6,389 bases of DNA, taken from positions 1-6,389 of the forward strand of contig DAOUTC010000070.1 of assembly GCA_030626915.1 (NCBI GenBank), given 5' to 3'. Position numbers and translations under genes: made by a program. The stretch comes from Dehalococcoidia bacterium (GTDB lineage: Bacteria; Chloroflexota; Dehalococcoidia; GIF9; AB-539-J10). The notes beneath the pieces are model-generated. The model was given only the letters and a program-made list of their open reading frames with translations. It ran no database searches and was not told where the DNA came from. Below, in pieces: positions 1 to 5,797 of the stretch (the first letter of the stretch is position 1; each line of letters starts with the position of its first letter).

Positions 1-1332
1 ACAGATTACGGCTGGCTTGAGCAAGTTCTTGCTCAATGGCTGAGCTCGGCATAATGAGTAAAGCTTTACTGTGCGAATAATATTTGCCAGAACGATGCTT
101 ACTGCTAAGGCAATAGCAGCGCCGACTATACTCATTGGCGGGATGAGGAGGATATTGAGGACTATGTTCAGAATGGCTGCAGCCAGCACCGTCCACATTA
201 TAAGTTGAGATTTACCTAAAGCTATCAGTGTGGCTCCGTTGGGTCCAAGTAGATTGCTAATAATGAAACCAAGGGACAGGACTCTCAGGGCAGTAGCTGC
301 GGGAATATAGATGGCACCAAAGAGGAGTTTGAGGACTGCCCCCGGGAAGAGGAAAAGAACCAGGAAGATGGGCAGAGTGAGGAACATAAGCCACTTGGTG
401 GATATCGTGTAGTTCCTGCGCAGCTCGGGCATCAGGTTCTGGGAATATAAGCCGGTAGTAATTGGAGTATAGATTAATAACAGTGCAGTAAGAGGCACAG
501 AGATAATTTGTGCCAGTGGACGAGCAGCATTATAAAGCCCGACTATTTCGGGCGTCTTGAAGTAGCCCAGCATAATGGTGTCTGTCCAGGTTATTACCAT
601 ACGTAGTATGGTAACTCCCATGAGGGGCAGGGAAAATAGCAAAAGCTCCCTATTGATTGGCTGTTTACCTTTGGCATCTGCGGAGCCGGTTAGCCGGGGC
701 AGCTTTCTGGCAGTGTATATAGATGATGCAGCAAAGGTAATAACAAGAGCTGCCAGGTAGGCATAGAACACGGCGGCGAAAGGGAGACGAATGACAAGAA
801 CAACAGCCAAAAGAATCAGAAAGAGGATGTTTGCCATGAGGTAGCGGAAGACCACTAGGGGTTCCACCCGGTCAAAGCCACGAAAAACAGCACCGAGAAC
901 TAATATCAGTGTGAAAAAAGGCGTGCCTACAGCAAATATCTTTAGTGGCAGAGCCAGCTCTGGGGTATGGAAGATTCTCAGGGCAACGGTTTCAGCAGTA
1001 AAGAAAACAACCAATCCGAAGACAATGCTGGCGATAGTGGATAATTTAATGGAGGCAGAAATGATGGCATGGACCTTAGCAGTGTCCTCTTTGCCGCGGA
1101 AGTAGGCAATATATCTCGTGGCTCCCTGATATAAACCCAGGCCAGATAACATCGTGGCGCAGGTTAGTATTGCCAGGGCTAAAGAGAAGATGCCATAGTT
1201 AGCCTGTAAGCCATATCTTGCGACAATGAGCCGGGCAATAAAGTTGAATAATAACCCTGAGGTTACACCAACCAGGGCAATGCCCGCGCCCCGGGCTATC
1301 TTTCCCAGAGAGTCATTCAGAGGTTCAAACAC
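1..1332 (-). CDS. Polysaccharide (Wzx/MVF-type) flippase, C-terminus cut by window edge
   Basis: The reading frame is open from a GTG at 1332-1330 to the window edge, giving 444 codons with no stop; the real C-terminus lies to the left. It is almost continuously hydrophobic, with about a dozen predicted membrane segments. The N-terminus (LGKIARGAGIALVGVTSG, then FNFIARLIVARYG and LGLYQGATRYIAYFRGK) is typical of the polysaccharide biosynthesis/export family (Polysacc_synt, MATE/MVF superfamily). These inner-membrane proteins flip lipid-linked glycans to the outer face. Family members are usually about 480-520 residues, so perhaps 40-70 residues are missing. An in-frame TAG at 1353-1351 limits the start. 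GTG is the only conventional start near the boundary, but it has no good ribosome binding site, so ATT or ATA just upstream cannot be excluded. A candidate promoter lies at 1370-1398, so it may be transcribed separately from the sulfate genes. The substrate cannot be read from sequence. Confidence 0.93.
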   Translation of the reverse strand, partial: MFEPLNDSLGKIARGAGIALVGVTSGLLFNFIARLIVARYGLQANYGIFSLALAILTCATMLSGLGLYQGATRYIAYFRGKEDTAKVHAIISASIKLSTIASIVFGLVVFFTAETVALRIFHTPELALPLKIFAVGTPFFTLILVLGAVFRGFDRVEPLVVFRYLMANILFLILLAVVLVIRLPFAAVFYAYLAALVITFAASSIYTARKLPRLTGSADAKGKQPINRELLLFSLPLMGVTILRMVITWTDTIMLGYFKTPEIVGLYNAARPLAQIISVPLTALLLIYTPITTGLYSQNLMPELRRNYTISTKWLMFLTLPIFLVLFLFPGAVLKLLFGAIYIPAATALRVLSLGFIISNLLGPNGATLIALGKSQLIMWTVLAAAILNIVLNILLIPPMSIVGAAIALAVSIVLANIIRTVKLYSLCRAQPLSKNLLKPAVIC

Positions 1333-1369
1333 AATATCGGCTATTATACCCTAACAGCAGGTGGAGAGG

Positions 1370-1398
1370 ATTATAGATTTTAGCATAGTCCTGGACAA
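1370..1398 (-). promoter_or_regulatory. Candidate sigma70 promoter for the flippase gene
   Basis: Reading the minus strand, TTGTCC at 1398-1393 (4 of 6 to TTGACA) is followed by a 17-bp spacer and a perfect TATAAT at 1375-1370. A start site near 1363 would give a leader of about 30 nt before the flippase GTG. A second perfect TATAAT lies at 1348-1343 but has no recognisable -35 box at 16-18 bp. The promoter sits in the 78-bp gap after the phosphodiesterase stop codon. The call is by consensus only. Confidence 0.5.
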
Positions 1399-1410
1399 TG
1401 GGGTATCTGA

Positions 1411-2187
1411 TTAGCTCAATTGTTTTCTTATGGCATAGAATACATCCTGTGGTCTATTTATCTGGTAATCTACATTCACAGTTATCAGGAAGGCGTTTTC
1501 GTGATGGTCTCCCTTTATTTTTCCCTTCTCTGTCTGCTCGGGCAGGGTTGGCATCTTTGCCTCGCCAAAGGAGCAGAATCCGTGGTCAGAGATTACGATA
1601 AGCTTGTTTGATTTGTCCTCCAGGAACCTGGTGTCAAAGAGGAGTTCGCCTATTTTGGCATCCAGTTTTTGATACCATTCCAGGACGCAGGTCTCGCCCC
1701 AGTGGAAATGCTGGATTCGGTCAAGCAGGGTGTAAACTGAAATAAGCAAATCCGGATTTTCGGCCAGCAGCTCTTTTGTCTTCTCTGTGATTCTTTCCAG
1801 CTCCTCCTGCCATTCTTTCTCGTTAGTGGGCATTCCAAAGCCAACCGGTTTAAAATCAACCCCGAAGGAATAGGGAGGGACAATAAAAGGCACATTCAGC
1901 GCTTTAACCTCCTTGCCTTCTTTGTGAAGAATGTCCCAGATGAAGTCCACCTTGATGTCTTCTCTCCTGGCAATGTTCCCGTCAACAACATAACTTTCAT
2001 GTTTATGCTCCCAGGGCATCTTTCCGCAGAACATACCGCACCAGACAGAAGGGGATATGGGCTTTTCCTTGAGCACAAGCTCTTTGCTTTTACCCACGCG
2101 GATGAGTTTTTCGAAATTTGGCAGCTTATTCAGGTTAGGCCTTATCACGTTCCAGGTGGCAGCGTCTATACCGAGGATAAAGAACAA
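1411..2187 (-). CDS. Compact alkaline-phosphatase-superfamily phosphodiesterase (type I PDE/nucleotide pyrophosphatase-like)
   Basis: 258 residues, cytosolic by appearance (no signal peptide or membrane segment). The metal-site pattern of the type I phosphodiesterase/nucleotide pyrophosphatase family is visible in order: D8 in GIDAATW; a Ser near 45-47 in KPISPSVWCGMFCG at the nucleophile position; D156 and H160 in LLDRIQHFHW; D201-H202 in ISDHGF; and H228/H229 in GDHHENAFLI. All expected ligands seem present, so it is probably an active hydrolase of a phosphodiester, phosphomonoester or related ester. The substrate is unknown. It is much shorter than typical members (about 400-550 residues), with little room for a cap domain. 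The start is TTG, chosen because a TGGAGGT site lies 7 nt upstream; the ATG at 2201 is out of frame. It follows cysN by 88 bp, so a role linked to nucleotide by-products of sulfation or to glycan chemistry is possible but inferred. Confidence 0.85.
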   Translation of the reverse strand: MFFILGIDAATWNVIRPNLNKLPNFEKLIRVGKSKELVLKEKPISPSVWCGMFCGKMPWEHKHESYVVDGNIARREDIKVDFIWDILHKEGKEVKALNVPFIVPPYSFGVDFKPVGFGMPTNEKEWQEELERITEKTKELLAENPDLLISVYTLLDRIQHFHWGETCVLEWYQKLDAKIGELLFDTRFLEDKSNKLIVISDHGFCSFGEAKMPTLPEQTEKGKIKGDHHENAFLITVNVDYQINRPQDVFYAIRKQLS

Positions 2188-2193
2188 CTCAAT

Positions 2194-2200
2194 ACCTCCA
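2194..2200 (-). promoter_or_regulatory. Ribosome binding site fixing the TTG start of the phosphodiesterase
   Basis: TGGAGGT on the minus strand lies 7 nt before the TTG at 2187-2185. This supports TTG as the real initiator; no in-frame ATG precedes the conserved GIDAATW motif. Confidence 0.75.
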
Positions 2201-2203
2201 TGA

Positions 2204-2246
2204 CCGAAATCCTAAATTCTAATTTCTAATCTCTAAACAAATTCAA
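2204..2246 (+). repeat. Copy A of a 43-bp AT-rich intergenic repeat
   Basis: Begins CCGAAATCCTAA and ends CTAAACAAATTCAA on the plus strand. It aligns without gaps to 3509-3551 at 37 of 43 positions by hand count. It lies in the cysN-phosphodiesterase gap, only 3 bp upstream of the phosphodiesterase ribosome binding site. No reading frame or strong hairpin explains it. A short palindrome CGAAACAGTTTCG lies on the cysN side (2259-2271). This looks like a dispersed non-coding repeat; the orientation given is arbitrary but the same for both copies. Confidence 0.7.
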
Positions 2247-2275
2247 GGCACTAATGACCGAAACAGTTTCGTATT

Positions 2276-3484
2276 TCAATTAGTTGTCTCCAGAACTACA
2301 CCAGCTCCAATATTCTTATCCTTCACCAAAACAAATCTGCCCAACTCAGGGATTTCTGAGAACTTCTCCACCACCAGAGGTGCGGTAGCGAAAAGTATAG
2401 TGGCGGCCTCATTCTCGTTTATCTCTGCAGGATGCCTTCCCATAACCTCTCCAGTCTCGGAATTTATTTTCTCTCTTATTTCCTTTATCTGGCAGCTCAC
2501 TCTTCGCGTGGCACATCTCAGCTCTAACCTGTCTCCCGCCCTCAAGCTTTTCCCCAGCAGCACAGCTTCACCCAGGAATTCCTCGGTGGGTATGGGAGGA
2601 GCTTCTACCAGTCCACAAACATCCCCTCTTTTTACCTCTCTATCTACCACAATACCTATGCTGTCTCCCCTTTCTGCCTGCTGTAACTCGCTCTGAAAGA
2701 CCCTTATGTTTCTAATTTTTCCCCTGACGCCTGAAGGCTGGAACACTACACTATCGCCTTTCCTTAATGTTCCAGATTCAATCCTGCCTACGACTACGCT
2801 TTCCGAATCAACCTTATATGTATCCTGGACGACAAACCGGAGCGGCTTTGGCTCTTTGCTTATCTCCACCTCGTCCAGGACCTCAATCAAGGTGGGACCT
2901 TTATACCACTCCATTCGCACGGATGACTTGTAGATGTTATCTCCTTCCATCGCCGAGCCAGGTATAAAGGGTACATCCTGGTAACCAAAGGAAGCCAGAA
3001 GCTGAGCTACCTTATCCCTGGTATCCTGGAAAACCTCTTCCCTGTAGCCAACAGCGTCCATTTTGTTAACTACGACAAAGAGCTGCTTTATGCCCAGCAT
3101 ATGTATCAGAAAGGTGTGTCTTCCCGTCTGCTCCTGGATGCCTTCATCTGCGGCAACAACCAGGACAGCCACATCAGCATGTGAAGCTCCAGTGAGCATA
3201 TTCTTGATGAACTCCTTGTGACCGGGCACGTCTGTAATGGAATAGAGATTCTTTTCGCCCTTAAACATAACTCCGGTGGTATCTATAGTGCGCTCCTCTT
3301 TCAGCTCATCGTCGAAGGAATCGAGAAAATAGGCAAATTCAAACCTTTTCTTATATTCCTCAGCCAGCTTTTGTATCTCCTCCACACGGCCCTCCTTAAT
3401 GCTATCGGAGTCATAAAGCAGCCTCCCTATTAAAGTGGACTTACCATGGTCCACATGACCTACGATGACTACATTTATATTCAT
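2276..3484 (-). CDS. cysN: Sulfate adenylyltransferase subunit 1, GTPase subunit CysN
   Basis: 402-residue translation-factor-type GTPase. G1 is GHVDHGKST at 9-17, the G2 threonine is T66 in ERTIDTT, G3 is DVPGH at 85-89, G4 is NKMD at 140-143 and G5 is around GSAMEG at 176-181. Two beta-barrel domains follow (about 205-290 and 295-402). CysN rather than EF-Tu or EF-1A is supported by the motifs EGDNIYKSS, WYKGPTLIEVLD and LGRFVLVKDKNIGAG, and by a cysD gene directly upstream. In the CysDN complex, GTP hydrolysis drives adenylylation of sulfate to APS. There is no fused APS kinase domain. The ATG is supported by GGAGG 6 nt upstream. Oddity: compared with the usual ERxxGITID switch I motif, about four residues before the G2 threonine are missing (LKEERTID). 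It is separated from cysD by an unusual 170-bp repeat-bearing gap. Confidence 0.93.
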   Translation of the reverse strand: MNINVVIVGHVDHGKSTLIGRLLYDSDSIKEGRVEEIQKLAEEYKKRFEFAYFLDSFDDELKEERTIDTTGVMFKGEKNLYSITDVPGHKEFIKNMLTGASHADVAVLVVAADEGIQEQTGRHTFLIHMLGIKQLFVVVNKMDAVGYREEVFQDTRDKVAQLLASFGYQDVPFIPGSAMEGDNIYKSSVRMEWYKGPTLIEVLDEVEISKEPKPLRFVVQDTYKVDSESVVVGRIESGTLRKGDSVVFQPSGVRGKIRNIRVFQSELQQAERGDSIGIVVDREVKRGDVCGLVEAPPIPTEEFLGEAVLLGKSLRAGDRLELRCATRRVSCQIKEIREKINSETGEVMGRHPAEINENEAATILFATAPLVVEKFSEIPELGRFVLVKDKNIGAGVVLETTN

Positions 3485-3508
3485 AACATTCCTCCAGAAT
3501 ATATTAGT

Positions 3509-3551
3509 CCGAAATCCTAATTTCGAATATCTAAATCCTAAACAAATTCAA
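3509..3551 (+). repeat. Copy B of the 43-bp AT-rich intergenic repeat
   Basis: Starts CCGAAATCCTAATTTCG and ends CCTAAACAAATTCAA, matching copy A at 2204-2246 in 37 of 43 positions with the same orientation. It contains a short inverted repeat CGAAAT-CCTA-ATTTCG at 3510-3525. It lies 13 bp upstream of the cysN ribosome binding site inside the cysD-cysN gap. Related AT-rich sequence (AAATCTCAAATTTCCAAATACTAAAC) continues to about 3575 but with no clear partner in copy A. Confidence 0.7.
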
Positions 3552-3602
3552 ATCTCAAATTTCCAAATACTAAACTTATTTTGCCGTCTCCAAGATCGAA
3601 CC

Positions 3603-3650
3603 GAAGATCTTCATAAGCTCATAAGATTTAGTGCTTCGTGCTTAGAATTT
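3603..3650 (+). repeat. Patch of small tandem and palindromic repeats in the cysD-cysN gap
   Basis: Visible structure: a 10-bp palindrome GAAGATCTTC at 3603-3612, an 8-bp imperfect tandem TCATAAGC/TCATAAGA at 3611-3626, and a 7-bp imperfect tandem GTGCTTC/GTGCTTA at 3631-3644, followed by AGAATTT. It is non-coding and lies 5 bp past the cysD stop codon. It may be a second, differently oriented part of the same composite repeat as copy B, but that is inference. Confidence 0.5.
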
Positions 3651-3654
3651 TTCC

Positions 3655-4455
3655 TCACATATATCCCAGGGCACGGAGCTTTTGCATGGTGAATGCCTTT
3701 TCCTTGTCCTGTGCCCTGCCGGACCTTTCTGCAATCCTGGTTACTCTTAGCTCCTCCACTATCTCATCTATGGTGCTGGCCTCGGAGTCGATAGTAGAGG
3801 TGCATGGCTCACAGCCTAAACTCCTGTACCTTTTTCCGTTTCGGGCAAAGTACATCGGATTTACGGGAGTTTTTTCCTGTTTCACATATTCCCAGACATC
3901 CAGCTCTCTCCAGTGCAAGATAGGATGAACCCTGGTGTGGGTTTTATCTTCGGTTATGCTCTGGTATTGGTCCCACATCTCCAGCGGCTGGTCTTTATAA
4001 TTCCATTTGAAATCTTCATCTCGGGGAGAGAAATACCTTTCCTTGGCCCTTATCCCGTGCTCATCCCTTCTTATGGCTAAAATCAGGGCATCGAAGCCAT
4101 TTTCCTCCAGGCATTTCTTCAGAGCCTCTGTTTTCAACTTAGTGCAGCATTCGAATTTACCATCCCGGGGACCAACCCCCTCCTTCATTGCCTCCTGATT
4201 CTTAGCTATCACCAAGTCCAAACCCCATTCCCGGGCAATGCTGTCCCGGAATCCATACATCTGCTTGAATTTGTAACCTGTGTCTATGTGAATCACGGGG
4301 AAGGGAATTTTACCGAAGAAAGCCTTCTTGCAAAGCCAGAGCATGGTGGTGCTATCCTTTCCTGTGCTCCAGAGAACTGCAGGTCTCTTAAACTCGGCAT
4401 AGGCCTCCCTGAGTATATAGATAGTCTGATTCTCAAGGTCCTTTAAGTCCAGCAT
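3655..4455 (-). CDS. cysD: Sulfate adenylyltransferase subunit 2, CysD
   Basis: 266-residue catalytic subunit of the CysDN ATP sulfurylase, which makes APS and pyrophosphate from ATP and sulfate. It belongs to the adenine nucleotide alpha-hydrolase/PAPS-reductase-like superfamily. Visible features are the PP-loop STGKDS at 30-35 (SGGKDS in many relatives), HIDTGYKF near 56-63, LAIRRDEHGIRAKER near 126-140, HPILHWRELDVWEY near 177-190, RSLGCEPCT near 211-219, and the typical ending ERSGRAQDKE...LRALGYM. Start: the ATG at 4455-4453, because GGAGG lies 8 nt upstream; a GTG at 4470 would add five residues but overlaps that binding site. It follows the TauE-like gene by 20 bp. The PCT motif recalls CysH, but the C-terminal ERSGRAQDKE block and the adjacent cysN point to CysD. 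Confidence 0.95.
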   Translation of the reverse strand: MLDLKDLENQTIYILREAYAEFKRPAVLWSTGKDSTTMLWLCKKAFFGKIPFPVIHIDTGYKFKQMYGFRDSIAREWGLDLVIAKNQEAMKEGVGPRDGKFECCTKLKTEALKKCLEENGFDALILAIRRDEHGIRAKERYFSPRDEDFKWNYKDQPLEMWDQYQSITEDKTHTRVHPILHWRELDVWEYVKQEKTPVNPMYFARNGKRYRSLGCEPCTSTIDSEASTIDEIVEELRVTRIAERSGRAQDKEKAFTMQKLRALGYM

Positions 4456-4463
4456 TCTGACTC

Positions 4464-4468
4464 CCTCC
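4464..4468 (-). promoter_or_regulatory. Ribosome binding site setting the cysD start at 4455
   Basis: GGAGG on the minus strand lies 8 nt before the ATG at 4455-4453. It overlaps the alternative GTG codon at 4470-4468, which argues against that upstream start. Confidence 0.7.
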
Positions 4469-4475
4469 ACTAACT

Positions 4476-5267
4476 TTATAATAACATCATTAAGAGCGTC
4501 CTGAGGTTAAATCCGATAAGGGCTATGCCTACCAGTATGCCCAGCAGTCTAGCAGGTAGCCTCTTGCATAAGTAGGCAGCTATGGGTGCTGCAATAGCAC
4601 CACCTATAAGTAACATGCCAATCATGCGCCAATCATATTCCTCCGCTCCTAAGGTGACAAAAAAGGTTGTAGCTATGACTATGGTGATGAAGAACTCTGC
4701 CAGGTTGACGGTGCCGATAACCTTGCGAGGTTCCACATTCTCGGTCAGGATAAGCCCGGGTGTGGCGATGGGACCCCAGCCTCCGCCACCTACAGCATCC
4801 AGGAAGGCAGCAACGAAACCAAGCCCTGTGATCTTCTGGGAGGAAATTCTAGGATTGGATAAAGCTATAGAGAGTCGCGAAGGGGCAGGCGTTTTCTTTG
4901 GTATAAACCTGTAAAGCATCAACACGCCCAGGAGGAGGAGAAAGCCAGCAATAAACGGTTTTGCCGCGCCTCCCGGTATAGAGGCCAAAAAATATGCTCC
5001 CATAGCCCCTCCCACAGCCCCGGGGATAATTAAAAGCAGGAGCCACTCCTTCTTTACGTTGCCAAATTTTAAATGGGAGATGCCGGAAAAAAGAGAAACG
5101 AAAACCTCTGCGGTATGGATGCTGGCGCTGGCGAGGGCAGGCATAATTCCCATTCCAATGAGCAGTGAGGCAGAGAAGGCGCCATAGCCCATGCCAACCG
5201 TCCCATCGACAAATTGGGCGAGGAATCCTATAGTGAAGAAAATTGGAAGCGCTACTGTCCTTTCCAT
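4476..5267 (-). CDS. TauE/SafE-family anion permease, probable sulfate or sulfur-oxyanion transporter
   Basis: 263 residues, strongly hydrophobic, about eight membrane segments. The two-fold internal repeat of the TauE/SafE (formerly DUF81) family is clear: FLAQFVDGTVGMGYG (15-29) followed by ASIHTAEVFVS (48-58), and FVAAFLDAVGGGGWG (151-165) followed by GTVNLAEFFIT (185-195). The family moves sulfur-containing anions (sulfite, sulfoacetate, possibly sulfate) across the inner membrane. Members occur in sulfate-assimilation clusters; I recall the Corynebacterium glutamicum CysZ as one. Position directly before cysD suggests sulfate uptake, but direction and substrate are not readable from sequence; sulfite export is the alternative. 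The ATG has GGAGG 5 nt upstream. It begins 15 bp after the second RHH gene. Confidence 0.88.
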   Translation of the reverse strand: MERTVALPIFFTIGFLAQFVDGTVGMGYGAFSASLLIGMGIMPALASASIHTAEVFVSLFSGISHLKFGNVKKEWLLLLIIPGAVGGAMGAYFLASIPGGAAKPFIAGFLLLLGVLMLYRFIPKKTPAPSRLSIALSNPRISSQKITGLGFVAAFLDAVGGGGWGPIATPGLILTENVEPRKVIGTVNLAEFFITIVIATTFFVTLGAEEYDWRMIGMLLIGGAIAAPIAAYLCKRLPARLLGILVGIALIGFNLRTLLMMLL

Positions 5268-5282
5268 TTCATCCTCCAGTTT

Positions 5283-5504
5283 CTAGTCGAGGTAGCCCAG
5301 AGCCTTGAGCCTTTTCTTTACCTCTTCCTCGTCCTCTTTACTGAAGGCTTGCTCTTCCTCCCCTTCCCCCTTGAGAACCTCCTCCAGAACAAATGTTATG
5401 TATTCCTCTACTGAGCCAAAACCGGTAGCCTTTACTCTTTCCTCTATCTTGCTGTAAAGCTCGGCGGGCAGAAACACAGCTTTCCTTTCCTCTTTTTCCT
5501 TCAT
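5283..5504 (-). CDS. Small ribbon-helix-helix protein, second of a tandem pair
   Basis: 73 residues. A short strand (RKAVFLP, 7-13) is followed by helix 1 (AELYSKIEERVKATGF, 14-29) and helix 2 (SVEEYITFVLEEVL, 31-44), the order of an Arc/CopG/MetJ-like RHH DNA-binding fold. An acidic linker (GEGEEEQ) and a final helix ending KKRLKALGYLD follow. It is a paralogue of the upstream gene: both share ELY, TGF, SV.E.I.FV and the R-L-x-x-LGYL tail. Its ATG overlaps the upstream TGA as ATGA, so the two are probably translationally coupled; GGAGG lies 11 nt before it, slightly far. The strand that would contact DNA (KAVFL) is less polar than in the first copy, so this copy may bind DNA differently or act in a heterodimer. 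Its regulatory target is inferred only from position ahead of the sulfate genes. Confidence 0.8.
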   Translation of the reverse strand: MKEKEERKAVFLPAELYSKIEERVKATGFGSVEEYITFVLEEVLKGEGEEEQAFSKEDEEEVKKRLKALGYLD

Positions 5505-5713
5505 AAATAGCCTAACCTCCTTAATCTTTCTCTTATCGCTCTTACCTCTTCCTCCGTTAACTTGTCCTCTCCCTTTATTTCACCGCTCGATGCCAGACTC
5601 CGCATAACAAAGACAATAAATTCGGTAACGCTGGAAAAGCCAGTCCCCTCTATCATCTGGCTCAGCCTCTGATAAAGCTCCCTGGGTATCTTAATGGTAA
5701 CCTTGTCTGGCAT
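5501..5713 (-). CDS. Small ribbon-helix-helix protein, first of a tandem pair; candidate operon regulator
   Basis: 70 residues from the ATG at 5713-5711, chosen because AGGAG lies 5 nt upstream. A TTG at 5746 would extend the frame by 11 residues but falls between the promoter elements. Strand KVTIKIP (4-10), helix 1 RELYQRLSQMIEGTGF (11-26) and helix 2 SVTEFIVFVMRSLAS (28-42) form a standard RHH unit. A charged linker and a helix ending IRERLRRLGYL follow. RHH proteins bind DNA as dimers through the strand and often repress their own operons. Here it is the first gene of the run and its 5' side carries a perfect inverted repeat, which fits autoregulation. No toxin gene accompanies it, so a toxin-antitoxin role is not favoured. 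The C-terminal LGYL tail resembles the ending of CysD (LRALGYM). Confidence 0.82.
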   Translation of the reverse strand: MPDKVTIKIPRELYQRLSQMIEGTGFSSVTEFIVFVMRSLASSGEIKGEDKLTEEEVRAIRERLRRLGYL

Positions 5714-5715
5714 GG

Positions 5716-5733
5716 ACACTCCTATTAGAGTGT
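5716..5733. promoter_or_regulatory. Perfect inverted repeat, candidate operator of the RHH-sulfate operon
   Basis: ACACTC-CTATTA-GAGTGT: two perfect 6-bp arms around a 6-bp centre. It lies between the -10 box (5735-5740) and the first RHH start codon (5713), covering the expected transcription start and the AGGAG ribosome binding site (5719-5723). That placement suits a repressor operator, with the RHH proteins the obvious candidates. Transcripts starting near 5728 would lack most of the left arm, so an RNA hairpin masking the binding site is less likely. Confidence 0.5.
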
Positions 5734-5734
5734 A

Positions 5735-5763
5735 ATTGTAGCCCAAAACTATTATTTATGCAA
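5735..5763 (-). promoter_or_regulatory. Candidate sigma70 promoter of the RHH-TauE-CysDN operon
   Basis: On the minus strand, TTGCAT at 5763-5758 (TTG conserved), a 17-bp spacer and TACAAT at 5740-5735 (5 of 6 to TATAAT). The predicted start near 5728 leaves about a 15-nt leader that contains the ribosome binding site. It sits just downstream of a candidate terminator, as expected for a new transcription unit. Confidence 0.5.
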
Positions 5764-5797
5764 TAGGGTCAGCGGTGATTTTTCTTTGGTTAGACCT

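Noticed and set aside
575..1105. Plus-strand open frames of about 61-64 codons inside the flippase region
   Set aside because: They are antisense to a continuous 444-codon membrane-protein frame with clear family motifs, and they lack family features or context of their own.
1398..2229. Several overlapping open frames on both strands across the phosphodiesterase
   Set aside because: Only the 1411-2187 minus frame shows conserved metal-binding motifs and a ribosome binding site; the others are shadows of it.
2259..2271. Palindrome CGAAACAGTTTCG after the cysN stop as a terminator
   Set aside because: The loop would be a single base and no T-tract follows on the minus strand, so an intrinsic terminator is not supported.
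2400..3433. Plus-strand open frames opposite cysN
   Set aside because: Antisense to a complete GTPase with all G motifs; their composition reflects the complement of that gene.
2204..3650. CRISPR-like array from the repeated intergenic motifs
   Set aside because: There are only two main copies, over 1.2 kb apart with a gene between, no regular spacers and no cas genes.
5283..5713. Toxin-antitoxin interpretation of the RHH pair
   Set aside because: Both members have the same RHH architecture and no RelE/ParE-, PIN- or MazF-like partner is adjacent; the next gene is a permease.
5714..5746. N-terminal extension of the first RHH protein from a TTG at 5746
   Set aside because: The extension would lie over the promoter spacer and operator-like repeat, whereas the ATG at 5713 has AGGAG 5 nt upstream and leads directly into the RHH strand.
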